Shown piece after piece: positions 43,606 to 52,582 of a stretch of 64,000 nucleotides of DNA; position 1 is the first letter of the stretch; the number at the start of each line of letters is the position of its first letter. The stretch lies in NCBI RefSeq assembly GCF_002214545.1, contig NZ_CP015105.1, positions 806,001 to 870,000 of the forward strand, read 5' to 3'. The notes under the pieces were generated by a model, which did no database searches, was not told the DNA's origin, and saw only the letters and a list, made by a program, of their open reading frames with translations. The DNA comes from Thermococcus thioreducens. Its GTDB lineage: Archaea > Methanobacteriota_B > Thermococci > Thermococcales > Thermococcaceae. Position numbers and translations under genes: made by a program.

Positions 43606-44647
43606 AGCTCTCACCCTCCAGTGCCTCCAAAACGCGGTTCTTAACGCTTTCGTCCCTTATTCCCTCGGCTATCGAACGGGCCTTAGCCCTATCGCCCCAG
43701 CGGGCATAGGCTAGAGCCACCTCTCCAAGGAGCTCCGAGGCGATTCTATCGTCCCTGATAACGCCGGCCAGGATCAGCGGCTCCTCCAGGAAGCCTATGC
43801 GGAGGAAGCGCCTCGCTATTCCCTCCAGCTCCCTGTCCGTCGGCTTGAACTTGCCCACAAAGATTATCTCAAGGGCGTCGTCGAAGACCCTCCTGCCGAG
43901 CTTCGGCTGCTCGTGGAGGTAGAGCCAGTATGCCAGCTCGAGCATGGCTATTGCTCTTCCCTCAAGCGGGAGGAAGCGCATCATTGAGATAGCAAGCTCT
44001 ACCTCCCCCTTCTCAAGGAGCTCCTCTACTGCTGTTTTCCCCCTCTTCAGGACGTCCTTCATCAGCTCCATCTTGTCCTCGATGTACTTTGCCTGAAGCT
44101 TGAAGAATATCGAGGCGTAAACATCCCTGGCCAAGCCGTAGAACTCAAGGGCCATCTCGTTGGGTATCTCGTCGGCACTCTTCTCAATTAGCCGGGCGAC
44201 CTTTATCAACGACGATGTTGCCGCCGATGACAGCCCCCGCGAGGCCTGAAGCAGCTCCACAGCCTCCCTGAACAGCTCCAGGCCGTCCTTATAGCGGTCC
44301 GAGAGGACGAGGTTCCTCGCTATCCCTGCCAGGACCTCCCCTCTAACCCGCGGGGAGTCTATGCTCCCGGCGATACCTATAGCGTTTTCAAAGTATGCCT
44401 CCGCGTCCCTGTCCCTGTCGAGCGTATAGAGGGCCCTGCCGAGGATAGAATAAGCTAAAGCCTTCTCCGGCGTTCCGCTTATGGATTCGAGCGTCTCCAG
44501 CATGTGGCTCAGGACTTCTTCCCTTGGAAAGGCCGTCAGTACCTCTGTTAACGCAAGAAGCCGCCGTATTTCATCTCCTATTTCCAGCGCGTTTCTCAGC
44601 GCGCTTCTGTAGTCGCCTTTTGAAAGGTAAAGCTCCACGGCCTCCAC
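43415..44647 (-). CDS. Helical-repeat (TPR-like) protein with apparently lost stop codon
   Basis: About 344 residues form antiparallel helical pairs ([51 protein letters not shown]) ending VLEALEG at about 43614. The frame then runs on for about 65 residues ([20 protein letters not shown] and a Gly/Glu/Asp-rich tail), which is simply the tRNA-binding gene read out of frame. A TGA at 43613-43611 in the -1 frame lies exactly at the expected end; one extra G in the GGG run before it would restore a normal stop. So a one-base deletion (or sequence error) is likely. The start is uncertain: GTG 44647 has GGTTGGTGG upstream. The repeats suggest a scaffold; function unknown. Confidence 0.7.
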   Translation of the reverse strand: MEAVELYLSKGDYRSALRNALEIGDEIRRLLALTEVLTAFPREEVLSHMLETLESISGTPEKALAYSILGRALYTLDRDRDAEAYFENAIGIAGSIDSPRVRGEVLAGIARNLVLSDRYKDGLELFREAVELLQASRGLSSAATSSLIKVARLIEKSADEIPNEMALEFYGLARDVYASIFFKLQAKYIEDKMELMKDVLKRGKTAVEELLEKGEVELAISMMRFLPLEGRAIAMLELAYWLYLHEQPKLGRRVFDDALEIIFVGKFKPTDRELEGIARRFLRIGFLEEPLILAGVIRDDRIASELLGEVALAYARWGDRAKARSIAEGIRDESVKNRVLEALEGESYVGHEQGLPLTGGGEGGGAVPEDGGAREVQGEVEQEGSDSVSEGDDSGDTGDEVQLRGAEGID

Positions 44648-44697
44648 GAGAACCACCAACCGCTGGAAATAGGGAACGAAAGTAAAAAAGGCTATCG

Positions 44698-45024
44698 CTA
44701 TCCCTTGACCTTTTTATCCCACTGTTCGAGCATCGTGTCGAGCGCTAAAAGGCTGTTGAGCCTAAGGCGAACCCTTTTGTTTTCCCAGTCTATTGATCCA
44801 TTGAACTCGTTGAGGAGCTCGAAAACCTTTTCGGCCTCTTTTTCTGGAAGGTTCCTTCCGTAGAACTCCTCACCGCAGTGAGGACACTTGAAGACGAAGC
44901 CCTCGAAGGCCTCCATGAACTTTTTGTGATCTTTCATTATGTCCTCCGCGTCATCAATGGTGAGCATCTGCTCGATCAGTTCACCCCAGTCGAGGGGTTT
45001 ACCGCAGAGCGGGCACTTTGCCAT
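44698..45024 (-). CDS. Small zinc-ribbon protein (108 aa)
   Basis: Two CxxC pairs are visible: MAKCPLCGKPLDWG at the N-terminus and FKCPHCGEEFYG near residue 48, with a helical insert (LIEQMLTIDDAEDIMKDHKKFM) between them and a helical C-terminus. Such split zinc ribbons often contact nucleic acid or proteins, but no family name is certain. The ATG follows the DHH gene stop by one base, with GGAGGTTGAT overlapping that stop, so the genes are coupled. Confidence 0.78.
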   Translation of the reverse strand: MAKCPLCGKPLDWGELIEQMLTIDDAEDIMKDHKKFMEAFEGFVFKCPHCGEEFYGRNLPEKEAEKVFELLNEFNGSIDWENKRVRLRLNSLLALDTMLEQWDKKVKG

Positions 45025-45025
45025 A

Positions 45026-46009
45026 TCAATCAACCTCCCTCAAAAACCTCTCAATCTCCTTCAGGATGAGCTTTATAGCCCCGTCAAGGTTATTTTTCCC
45101 GTTCGCCCCGGCGGCGCCGGCATGGCCTCCGCCCGAGCCGTCTATAATCGGTCCGACCTTCTCCATGATTTTGCCGAGGTGAAGGCCTTTCTTGACGAGG
45201 TTCTCCTTGGCCCTCGCGGAAATCCGAACCCCTTTCTTCTCACTTCCCACAACCGCTATGTCCGCGCCGAGGTTTAGAAACGTCTTGCATGCCAGGGACT
45301 CGTAGGCGGAAACCTTTGAGACCGCTATGATATACTTCCTGAACTTTTTGAGTTCAAGCCTCTGGCAGGCCTTGAGAATGGCCATGCGCTTCGCCTGATC
45401 GATGTTTTCGTCGCTGACCGGAGCGATGAGCTGGAAAATCTCGCCCATCTGAATCGGAAAACGCCCCAGCATCTCGCTTACTGCCTTGAAAGTCTTCGCG
45501 TTCCCAAAGCGGAAGTTGGCGGTGTCGGTGACTATTCCGGCGAGAAGTGCTCTAACAGCTGTCTCATCGTAGAAGCCAAAATATTTAAACAGCTCCCAGA
45601 CTATCTCGGCCGTGGATGTGCGTGAGGAGTCAACGACGGATATATTCGCCCTGATCGGCTTCTCCTTTTCTGAGTGGTGGTCTACGACGATTACGGTCTT
45701 ACCGCGCGGAATCTCGATAGGTTCGAGCTGTTCCAGTGAGGAGGTGTCGAAGATCATGACAACGTCTTCCCTAACAAGGGGGTCCTTCTCTAGCGGAACG
45801 GGTGAGAGCGTTAACAGTCTCTTCGCGTAGGAGGAGACGCTCTGGGCGACGCCTATTCTCACGCTTTTAACGCCCAGGGATTTGAGGTAGAGGGCAAAGG
45901 CTATCGCCGAGCCAAGGGAATCGGGGTCGGCGTTGTGGTGGCAGAGGAGAAGGAAGGATTTGTCCTTTGACCCCTGAAGGAAGCGCTTAAGCTTGAGCTT
46001 TCCCCTCAT
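45026..46009 (-). CDS. DHH-family phosphoesterase (NrnA-like)
   Basis: A 327-residue protein with the full DHH/DHHA1 motif set: HHNADPDSLG near 25, IFDTSSLEQ near 90, VVDHHSEKE near 110, GIVTDTANFRFG near 158, and GGGHAGAAG near 295 in the C-terminal DHHA1 domain. The metal-binding Asp and His residues are all present. Relatives degrade nanoRNA or dephosphorylate pAp; some archaeal ones cleave cyclic dinucleotides. It overlaps the 110-residue gene upstream by 23 bases and the zinc-ribbon gene follows directly. Confidence 0.9.
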   Translation of the reverse strand: MRGKLKLKRFLQGSKDKSFLLLCHHNADPDSLGSAIAFALYLKSLGVKSVRIGVAQSVSSYAKRLLTLSPVPLEKDPLVREDVVMIFDTSSLEQLEPIEIPRGKTVIVVDHHSEKEKPIRANISVVDSSRTSTAEIVWELFKYFGFYDETAVRALLAGIVTDTANFRFGNAKTFKAVSEMLGRFPIQMGEIFQLIAPVSDENIDQAKRMAILKACQRLELKKFRKYIIAVSKVSAYESLACKTFLNLGADIAVVGSEKKGVRISARAKENLVKKGLHLGKIMEKVGPIIDGSGGGHAGAAGANGKNNLDGAIKLILKEIERFLREVD

Positions 46010-46319
46010 TGGCTATCTCCCTCAGCTTCCTCTCGATAGCATCGTAGGCCTTCTCAACTGCCTCGTCGATGAGCTTCTCAACATCAACCTTCACAAATAC
46101 CGGAACCTCAAGGTAGACCTCAATTTCAAGGTCGAGGATCTCCCCGCGGTTTATCCTCAGGGTAACCTCTATGTCCTTGACGTCGCTCCTGTTGAGAGCA
46201 TCAAAGACGTGCTTGATTATCGTCTCCTGCGCGATCTCACCGACCTCTATGAGCTGCTCCTCGCTCAGCTCGGGCAGGCCTATGTGGATAACCCTCCTTC
46301 CGCTGGCTCCCTCGTCCAT
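45987..46319 (-). CDS. DUF3194-like small protein
   Basis: A 110-residue acidic protein: LPELSEEQLIEVGEIAQETIIKHVF in the first third, strands VTLRINRGEILDLEIEVYLEVP in the middle, and a long C-terminal helix (DVEKLIDEAVEKAYDAIERKLREI). It fits DUF3194 in size and in its usual place beside prefoldin beta in Thermococcales, as I recall. The start at 46319 has GGAGGG upstream. Function unknown; it probably belongs to the RNA/translation gene array. Confidence 0.75.
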   Translation of the reverse strand: MDEGASGRRVIHIGLPELSEEQLIEVGEIAQETIIKHVFDALNRSDVKDIEVTLRINRGEILDLEIEVYLEVPVFVKVDVEKLIDEAVEKAYDAIERKLREIANEGKAQA

Positions 46320-46348
46320 CACTATCCCTCCAAATGAAAGAGAAGAGG

Positions 46349-46699
46349 TCAGCCCGCCGTGGGCCTGAGGGCGGACTGTATCTTCGCGGTGAGTTCCTTG
46401 AGCTTCTCGTTGAGCTTCTTTTCCTGCCTCTCAAGGGCGCCGAGGCGAACCTCCAGCGTTTCGACCTTCTCCTTGAGCTCCTCGACTGCCTTGGCCTTGT
46501 CGGTCTTCACGATGAGAGTTCCGACGGTCTTGTATATGACCGTTCCATCCCCGACCTTCTCAAGCTCTTCCAGGGCCTTCTTTGCCTCGGTGAGCTCAAG
46601 CTGAACCTTCTGCTTCTGCTGGATGACGAGCTGCAGCTGCCCCTGATAGTTCTCAAGCTGGCCGAGCATGGCCTGAACTTGGGGTGGAATGTTCTGCAT
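46349..46699 (-). CDS. pfdB: Prefoldin beta subunit
   Basis: A 116-residue protein with the prefoldin shape: an N-terminal helix (VQAMLGQLENYQGQLQLVIQQKQKVQLELTEAKKAL), a short beta hairpin (TVIYKTVGTLIVKTDKAKAVEEL) and a C-terminal coiled-coil helix. Four beta subunits join two alpha subunits to hold unfolded proteins for the thermosome. GGAGGTG precedes the ATG at 46699. In other archaea this gene sits with pcc1, Brix, rpoP and rpl37ae; here the pst operon lies between. Confidence 0.93.
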   Translation of the reverse strand: MQNIPPQVQAMLGQLENYQGQLQLVIQQKQKVQLELTEAKKALEELEKVGDGTVIYKTVGTLIVKTDKAKAVEELKEKVETLEVRLGALERQEKKLNEKLKELTAKIQSALRPTAG

Positions 46700-46765
46700 A
46701 ACCAACACCTCCGTAATCGTAATGCCGGGTTAGAATAAGGGCGGAAGTTTAAGAAAGTTTGGGAA

Positions 46766-46797
46766 CCCATAATCTATATATCTATATAGATTATGGG
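46766..46797. promoter_or_regulatory. Perfect 15-bp inverted repeat between pfdB and pstS
   Basis: CCCATAATCTATATA (46766-46780), two bases, TATATAGATTATGGG (46783-46797). It lies about 50 bases before the pstS TATA box and 67 bases before the pfdB start on the other strand. Its length and perfection favour a regulator-binding site, perhaps for phosphate control; a terminator or hairpin role is less likely because nothing is transcribed into it from the left. Confidence 0.6.
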
Positions 46798-46845
46798 CCA
46801 ACACTTGGTTCATGTTATAAAACTATATTCTACTGCGGCAATCTT

Positions 46846-46882
46846 TATATTTAAACGAGGTTTCATGAAACATGGTGAAACC
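46846..46882 (+). promoter_or_regulatory. pstS promoter with palindrome at the transcription start
   Basis: CTTTATATTTAAAC at about 46843-46856 is the TATA region. The palindrome GTTTCATGAAAC (46860-46871) lies at the predicted transcription start, and GGTTTCA...TGAAACC (46859-46865, 46876-46882) forms a wider inverted repeat covering the ribosome binding site. A repressor here would block the whole pst operon. Confidence 0.5.
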
Positions 46883-46883
46883 C

Positions 46884-48059
46884 ATGAAAAGGGCGCTGGC
46901 CATATTGATGGTCTTTCTGCTGGCGGTCTCCGTTGCCGCCAGTGGATGTATAGGAAGCAGGACCAACACAACCACGAGCTCCCCTACAAGCTCTTCCAGC
47001 CCAACGTCGTCCCCAACATCTTCCCCCACTACTCAAACCTCGACCAGGGTAATAACCATACGCACCACCGGAGCCACCTTCCCGCAGTACCAGATCCAGA
47101 AGTGGATTGAAATCTACATGAAGAGCCACCCCAACGTTAAGATTGAATATGAGGGTGGTGGAAGCGGCCACGGACAGGAGGCCTTCATGAAGGGCCTGAC
47201 GCAGATAGGCAGAACTGATCCACCGGTTACCGAAGCGACCTGGAAAAAGTTCCTCGCAACTGGTGACCAGCCACTCCAGTTCCCCGAGATAGTCGGTGCC
47301 GTTGTCGTTGCCTACAACGTTCCTGGCGTTGATGAACTCAGGCTCGATGGTGAGACACTTGCAAAGATATTCATGGGTGAAATAGAGTACTGGGACGATC
47401 CGGCAATAAAGGCTCTCAACCCCAACGCAAACCTCCCGCATGAGAAGATAATCGTCGTTCACAGGAGCGACTCAAGTGGAACCACAGCCATATTTACCAC
47501 CTACCTCAGCCTCGTCAGCAAGGAGTTCGCCGAGAAGGTCGGTGCGGGCAAGCTGGTCGACTGGCCGGTTGACAAGGTTGGCAGGGGGATAGGTGGAAAG
47601 GGCAACCCTGGAGTTGTCCAGGCCCTGAAGAGCACCAAATACAGCATAGCTTACACGGAGCTTTCCTTTGCCATAGAGGAGAACCTCCCTGTTGTTGCCC
47701 TCAGGAACAAGGCGGGGAACTTCGTTAAGCCTACGGACGAGACCATAAAGGCCGCTGTTGCTGGAGTTAAGTCCTTCATACCCAATCCAACGGAGGGCTA
47801 CAAGGAAGACCTCAAGCAGCTTCTCAACGCTCCGGGCGAGAACTCCTATCCGATAGTTGCTTTCACACACCTCCTAGTCTGGCAGAACAAGAACGGCAAA
47901 CACTACTCGAAAGAAGAGGCCAAGGCCATCAAGGACTTCCTAACGTGGGTTCTGACGGAAGGACAGAAACCGGAGAACCTGGCTCCGGGATACGTTGGCC
48001 TTCCGAAGGATGTTGCCGAGATAGGACTTAAAGCGGTGAACATGATTCAGGAGGGTTGA
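46884..48059 (+). CDS. pstS: Phosphate ABC transporter, phosphate-binding lipoprotein
   Basis: A 391-residue protein. It has a lipoprotein signal with lipobox VAASGC near residue 23 and a Ser/Thr/Pro linker of about 30 residues. The PstS fold follows: GGGSGHGQEAFMKGLTQIGRTDPPVT near 92-117 and VVHRSDSSGTTAIFTTYLS near 196, whose Ser/Asp/Arg residues bind phosphate in relatives. The start at 46884 has GGTGAAA upstream; an ATG 12 bases earlier is possible. It is the first gene of pstS-TIM barrel-pstC-pstA-pstB-phoU-phoU. Confidence 0.93.
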   Translation: MKRALAILMVFLLAVSVAASGCIGSRTNTTTSSPTSSSSPTSSPTSSPTTQTSTRVITIRTTGATFPQYQIQKWIEIYMKSHPNVKIEYEGGGSGHGQEAFMKGLTQIGRTDPPVTEATWKKFLATGDQPLQFPEIVGAVVVAYNVPGVDELRLDGETLAKIFMGEIEYWDDPAIKALNPNANLPHEKIIVVHRSDSSGTTAIFTTYLSLVSKEFAEKVGAGKLVDWPVDKVGRGIGGKGNPGVVQALKSTKYSIAYTELSFAIEENLPVVALRNKAGNFVKPTDETIKAAVAGVKSFIPNPTEGYKEDLKQLLNAPGENSYPIVAFTHLLVWQNKNGKHYSKEEAKAIKDFLTWVLTEGQKPENLAPGYVGLPKDVAEIGLKAVNMIQEG

Positions 48060-48093
48060 GCCCTTCCAAACCTTTTCTTTGGGGAGTGCTGAT

Positions 48094-48879
48094 ATGAGGC
48101 TCGGAGTGACATCGTCTCTGGTCAAGGAGATTTCAGGGAAAGGCCTGAGCCTAGATGAGCTGAAGGTTCCCCTTGTTGAAATTTATCTCGACGAGGTTCC
48201 AATTCTGATCGGAACCTCCGTGGACTGGTCGCTCGTTAAGAACCTGAGTGGCCTTGGGGTTAGGTTTACAATCCATGCCCCAACTCATGTTGGCAGGTTC
48301 TCCTCGATTGACCTCGGAAAGCGCTCACGGCTCAACATCAAGGTCATGGAGCGGGTTTTTCAGGTGGCGTCATCTCTAAACGCGGAAAAGATTGTGGTTC
48401 ATGGAGGTAGCGTCGAAAAGTCCTACCACATGGCCTATCTAAACACAAAACGGACCTTAAATGAGATATGCAAAATGTCAGAGGAGACTGGAACGGGGCT
48501 CGTCCTTGAGAACCTTTTCGGTTCCAGCGTCGGTGTTCTCCCCTATGAGCTTACCACTCTGCTCAACGAAAACTTGAATGCTTGTCTCGATACTGGCCAT
48601 GCGTTCCTTGCCGCTATGGAGCTGGGCCTCAGCATGGACGAGTTCACCCTGCTTGCCCCCTACGTTGATCACGCCCACGTCCACGACAACAATGGAACCA
48701 AAGACGAGCATCTGCCCCCTGGAAAGGGCCTTCTCGGGAAGACCTTCATAAGAAAGCTTCTGAGAGCGGTAGAGCCCTCAACAGCTATCCTCGAAATTAG
48801 AAACTATCACTCTCCCGATGAAATACTCGAATCAATTCACTGCTTTGAAAAAATAAAGAAGGCAGAGGTGATAGAATGA
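48094..48879 (+). CDS. Sugar phosphate isomerase/epimerase-like TIM-barrel protein in the pst operon
   Basis: A 261-residue xylose isomerase-like/AP-endonuclease family 2 barrel. Metal-ligand regions are visible: RFTIHAPTHVGRFSSI near 60, KIVVHGGSVEKS near 98, GLVLENLFGSS near 135, NACLDTGHAF near 160, and VDHAHVHDNNGTKDEHLPPGKG near 195. The metal and sugar substrate are unknown; endonuclease IV activity is another option. It sits between pstS and pstC (overlapping pstC by four bases), an unusual member for a phosphate operon. It may release phosphate from, or process, a phosphorylated compound under starvation (inference). Confidence 0.82.
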   Translation: MRLGVTSSLVKEISGKGLSLDELKVPLVEIYLDEVPILIGTSVDWSLVKNLSGLGVRFTIHAPTHVGRFSSIDLGKRSRLNIKVMERVFQVASSLNAEKIVVHGGSVEKSYHMAYLNTKRTLNEICKMSEETGTGLVLENLFGSSVGVLPYELTTLLNENLNACLDTGHAFLAAMELGLSMDEFTLLAPYVDHAHVHDNNGTKDEHLPPGKGLLGKTFIRKLLRAVEPSTAILEIRNYHSPDEILESIHCFEKIKKAEVIE

Positions 48880-49796
48880 GGAGGAGAGACGCCTTTGACT
48901 ACATGGCCCTTCCGGTTGTGCTCCTTGTATTCCTCCTCTTTGCTGGAATGCTGCTGGTGTTCTTCACAAACGCCGTTCCAGCGTTTCACCGCTATGGCAT
49001 CGACGTATACATCAAAAACGTCTGGAAGGCTGCTGAAGTTCCGGAAGAGGAGGTGTATGGAATAGCGGCGGCGATATGGGGGAGCGTCTACACATCCGTG
49101 ATTGCAATTTTAATATCCCTTCCAGTTTCGATAGCCTTCTCGGTTTTCGTGGTTGATTACGCACCTAAAAGGATCAAGAACGCTCTAATTGTGATGTCCG
49201 ATGTGATGGCAGGTTTGCCGACCATAATCTATGGAATCTGGGGGGCTTTTGTTCTCGTTCCGTTCCTAAGGGACTACATAATGACCCCCCTCTACAATCA
49301 CCTCTCCTTTATACCCCTCTTCAACTATCCTCCCGTTGGAGGCTACAGCTACTTTTCAGCTGGGGTCCTCCTGGCGATAATGGTGACCCCCTTCGTTTCG
49401 GCGGTTTTGAGAGAGGCCTACTCCATGATACCCTTCACATATAGAGAAGCCGTCTACGCCCTCGGTGCGACGAGGTACGAGGCAACGAAAATCCTTCTCG
49501 GATACATAAAGCCCGCGATGGTATCTGGAGTAATCCTTGCCTTTGGGAGGGCCATAGGGGAGACGGTAGCGGTCAGCCTCGTCATCGGAAACACCTTCAA
49601 CATGACGTTCAAGCTCTTTGCGCCGGGGTATACGATATCATCACTGATAGCCAACCAGTTTGGCAATGCTTTCATCTACGGATACATGACCCCCGTTCTC
49701 TTCGCGGCCGGGCTCGCGCTGTTCCTCATAGGCTTTGCCGTGAACCTGCTCGGCATAAGAACCCTTAGGAGGTGGGAGGAGAATGTTCAGCTTTGA
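48876..49796 (+). CDS. pstC: Phosphate ABC transporter permease
   Basis: A 306-residue permease with six predicted helices. The EAA-like coupling region is SMIPFTYREAVYALGATRYEATKIL near 190, and FGRAIGETVAVSLVIGN near 225 is a PstC signature. It overlaps the TIM-barrel gene by 4 bases and pstA by 14 bases. Confidence 0.93.
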   Translation: MRRRDAFDYMALPVVLLVFLLFAGMLLVFFTNAVPAFHRYGIDVYIKNVWKAAEVPEEEVYGIAAAIWGSVYTSVIAILISLPVSIAFSVFVVDYAPKRIKNALIVMSDVMAGLPTIIYGIWGAFVLVPFLRDYIMTPLYNHLSFIPLFNYPPVGGYSYFSAGVLLAIMVTPFVSAVLREAYSMIPFTYREAVYALGATRYEATKILLGYIKPAMVSGVILAFGRAIGETVAVSLVIGNTFNMTFKLFAPGYTISSLIANQFGNAFIYGYMTPVLFAAGLALFLIGFAVNLLGIRTLRRWEENVQL

Positions 49797-50613
49797 CAGA
49801 AAAGCCCAGGAAAAATGCTTCCTTGGGTTAATAGGCTTTCTGACAGCGCTCGCTGTGTTCCCGCTATTTCACATCATCTACACCGTAACCGCCAACGGCT
49901 TCTCCACGATACTCGACAGGGGAGTCACTTTCATCACGGGCACCTTTTCGGAGGGCGGAATCGGACCGGCCATAGCCGGAACTTTCATACTAACGTTCCT
50001 GTCGAGCCTCATAGGCGTTCCTTTGGCGATAATCGTCGGAGTTTACGCCTATGAGAACCCCAAAAGCACAATAGGTAGGTGGACCAAGTCCCTGCTTGAG
50101 ATTATGATGGAGTTTCCAACGATACTGGTTGGGGTATTCGTCATGCAGATACTCGTGGTGCCGATGGGAACTTACTCCGCCATAGCCGGAGCTCTGGCAC
50201 TGGCCATAATCCTCATGCCCTACGTGGCCATCTACACACACGAGGCCATGCGCGGGATTCCCTTTACGTACAAGGAGGCCGGCTACGCCCTGGGCCTGAC
50301 AAGAATAAAAGTTCTCTTCAGGCTTTTAGCACCGATGGCCAAGCGCGGAATACTGACAGGGGTTCTCATAGGCATGGCCAAGGCCGCGGGAGAAACTGCC
50401 CCCATACTTTTTACCGCAGCAGGTCTTTACGAGAGCTATCCCACTTCACTCACCAGGCCCGTTGGCGCGATACCGCTCCTCGTTTACCAGCTCGTCCAGA
50501 GTCCAAAGCCAGAAGACCACGCCTTTGCATGGGGAGCATCGCTGGTTCTTCTCCTAATTTTCCTTGCCGTTTTCATTCCGCTGAGGCTCAGCCTTAAGGA
50601 GGTGAAACTATGA
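49783..50613 (+). CDS. pstA: Phosphate ABC transporter permease
   Basis: A 276-residue permease with six transmembrane helices. The coupling loop is [27 protein letters not shown] near 160, and [17 protein letters not shown] near 200 marks PstA. Its start lies inside the end of pstC, with GGAGGTGGGAGGAG before the ATG. It pairs with PstC in the membrane. Confidence 0.93.
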   Translation: MFSFDRKAQEKCFLGLIGFLTALAVFPLFHIIYTVTANGFSTILDRGVTFITGTFSEGGIGPAIAGTFILTFLSSLIGVPLAIIVGVYAYENPKSTIGRWTKSLLEIMMEFPTILVGVFVMQILVVPMGTYSAIAGALALAIILMPYVAIYTHEAMRGIPFTYKEAGYALGLTRIKVLFRLLAPMAKRGILTGVLIGMAKAAGETAPILFTAAGLYESYPTSLTRPVGAIPLLVYQLVQSPKPEDHAFAWGASLVLLLIFLAVFIPLRLSLKEVKL

Positions 50614-51371
50614 TGTACGCGATAGAAACAAAAAACCTCCGTGTTTCATACGGTGATAACGAGGTCATAAAGGGAGTGAACCTCCAGATACCGCCAAACT
50701 GCGTCTTTGCCCTTATGGGGCCGAGCGGATGCGGGAAGTCAACGATGCTGAGAACCTTTAACAGGCTCCTTGACCTGAACGACGATGCCAGGGTTGAGGG
50801 GGAAGTGCTCCTCTTCGGGAAGAACATCTACGAGCCAAATGTTGACCCGGTGGAGATAAGAAAGCAGATTGGCATGGTGTTCCAGTACCCAAATCCCTTC
50901 CCCCACCTGACCATCTACGACAACGTTGCCATCGGCCTTAAGCTCAACCGCCTCGTGGATTCAAAGGAAGAGCTCGATGAAAGGGTGGAGTGGGCGCTGA
51001 AAAAAGCGGCGCTCTGGGACGAGGTCAAGGACAGGCTTGATGATTACCCTTCCAACCTCTCCGGTGGACAGAGGCAGCGCTTGGTTATAGCCAGAGCTTT
51101 GGCGATGAGGCCCAAGGTTCTTTTGATGGACGAGCCAACCGCCAACATCGACCCGGTGGGAACCCAGAAAATCGAGGAGCTTCTCTTCGAGCTGAAGGAA
51201 GATTACACGATAGTGCTCGTGACACATTCCCCTGCCCAGGCGGCAAGGGTTTCTGACTACGTTGCCTTCCTGTACCTTGGGGATCTCATAGAGGTCGGCC
51301 CGACGAGAAAGGTCTTCGAGAACCCGGAGCACGAGCTGACTGAGAAGTACGTTACGGGGGCACTCGGATGA
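50610..51371 (+). CDS. pstB: Phosphate ABC transporter ATPase
   Basis: A 253-residue ATPase. Walker A is [17 protein letters not shown] near 38, the Q-loop is [11 protein letters not shown] near 90, the signature is [16 protein letters not shown] near 150, Walker B is [13 protein letters not shown] near 172, and the H-loop is [15 protein letters not shown] near 205. GGAGGTGA precedes two adjacent ATG codons (50610 and 50613); either may start. It overlaps phoU by four bases. Confidence 0.95.
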   Translation: MMYAIETKNLRVSYGDNEVIKGVNLQIPPNCVFALMGPSGCGKSTMLRTFNRLLDLNDDARVEGEVLLFGKNIYEPNVDPVEIRKQIGMVFQYPNPFPHLTIYDNVAIGLKLNRLVDSKEELDERVEWALKKAALWDEVKDRLDDYPSNLSGGQRQRLVIARALAMRPKVLLMDEPTANIDPVGTQKIEELLFELKEDYTIVLVTHSPAQAARVSDYVAFLYLGDLIEVGPTRKVFENPEHELTEKYVTGALG

Positions 51372-51973
51372 AGAGGAAGCTCTTCGCCCGGCTTAAGGAA
51401 TGGTTTGAGGAACTCGGCGAAATAACCCTGACCGCAACCGGTACCCTGATAAAGGAGGCCCAGAGGAACGAGTATGGACAGGTAGATGACCTCCTTTGGA
51501 AGGCGATTGACGTGAAGGACGAACTTAACGACACCGTAATTGAGGCCCTTATAAGGTGTCAGCCTCTCGCAAGAGACATGCGCTTTGTCCGTTCGATATT
51601 TACCGCATCGTACGATGCCTACAGGATAGTGAGGCACTGCTCAAGGGTTGAAGCTATACTCACCATAGATGGCAGGGAATCCGCCAGAAGCACGGTTATT
51701 GAAGGCCTCATGATAATCCAGCCCTGGCTCGAGCGGGGGGTCTCAACCTTCACCAGAGACGAAAAGCCGCCGGTTCACGAGTTGCCCTTCTTTGAGTCTG
51801 CCTTTGAAGAATTCTGGGAGACCAACGTGAAAACTGATGATCCATACGTTATGGGGGTTCTAATTCACTGTGAAGGAATCTTCAATCATACCAAACACCT
51901 TCTCAGAGCGGGGGTTTACTACCTCGATGGCTCCCGCGGGCTTGAGAAAACTCCCATACTGATGGTGGACTGA
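51368..51973 (+). CDS. phoU: PhoU-like regulator, first copy
   Basis: A 201-residue all-helical protein. The PhoU metal-site pattern is partly seen in [31 protein letters not shown] near 45, with LARDMRF the conserved PhoU loop and [11 protein letters not shown] following. The second three-helix bundle is more diverged ([15 protein letters not shown]-like end). PhoU proteins keep Pst transport in check when phosphate is plentiful. It overlaps pstB and is followed nine bases later by a second phoU. Confidence 0.83.
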   Translation: MKRKLFARLKEWFEELGEITLTATGTLIKEAQRNEYGQVDDLLWKAIDVKDELNDTVIEALIRCQPLARDMRFVRSIFTASYDAYRIVRHCSRVEAILTIDGRESARSTVIEGLMIIQPWLERGVSTFTRDEKPPVHELPFFESAFEEFWETNVKTDDPYVMGVLIHCEGIFNHTKHLLRAGVYYLDGSRGLEKTPILMVD

Positions 51974-51982
51974 GGTGATAGT

Positions 51983-52582
51983 ATGAGGAAACTTCTCGAC
52001 ATGGGTATGGAGCAGATAAGGAAGCTCCTGGTTGAGATGGGGAACGGTGCACTTGAGGCGCTTGAATCGGCAAGGAAATCCCTCGATGGGGAATTCGACG
52101 GCACGGTGGAGACGGCCAGCAAGCTCCACATTTTGAGGAACGAAATCCTCGATATTGCTACCGAGCTGTTAGTGAGGTATTCCCCAATGGCCGGTGACCT
52201 GCGCTTCATCCAGAGTGCCATTGACGTCTCCTACGACCTTTACAGAATCTCCCGCTATGCGATGGAGATTGAAAGGACTATGAGGATAGTTAAACCGGAC
52301 TGCCTGCCGGAACTCTCAAAGGAAGGGTTTGAAGTGACGGTCAAGGCTGTGAAAACAGCGGTTGAGGCCTTCTCGAACCTCGACGAGATGTCCGCGGGAA
52401 GGTTGCTCGAGCTCGACGAGAAGGTTGATGAGCTCTATCTGAAGTCCCTTGAAAACCTTAGGGAGCCGAGGGAATGCAGCGCCCTCGATGCGCTGATTCT
52501 GAGGCACCTCGAAAGGATAAGCGACCACGCCAAGGAAATCGGGGCGAGGGTGGTTTACATCAAGGAAGGCAAAAGACTCTAA
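51983..52582 (+). CDS. phoU: PhoU-like regulator, second copy
   Basis: A 199-residue PhoU with both bundles intact: ASKLHILRNEILDIATELLVRYSPMAGDLRFIQ near 40 and RLLELDEKVDELYLKSL near 135, ending LILRHLERISDHAKEIGARVVYI, the typical PhoU end. It is better conserved than the first copy. The two may form a heterodimer or have split roles. It ends the pst operon and overlaps the convergent pcc1 gene by four bases. Confidence 0.88.
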   Translation: MRKLLDMGMEQIRKLLVEMGNGALEALESARKSLDGEFDGTVETASKLHILRNEILDIATELLVRYSPMAGDLRFIQSAIDVSYDLYRISRYAMEIERTMRIVKPDCLPELSKEGFEVTVKAVKTAVEAFSNLDEMSAGRLLELDEKVDELYLKSLENLREPRECSALDALILRHLERISDHAKEIGARVVYIKEGKRL

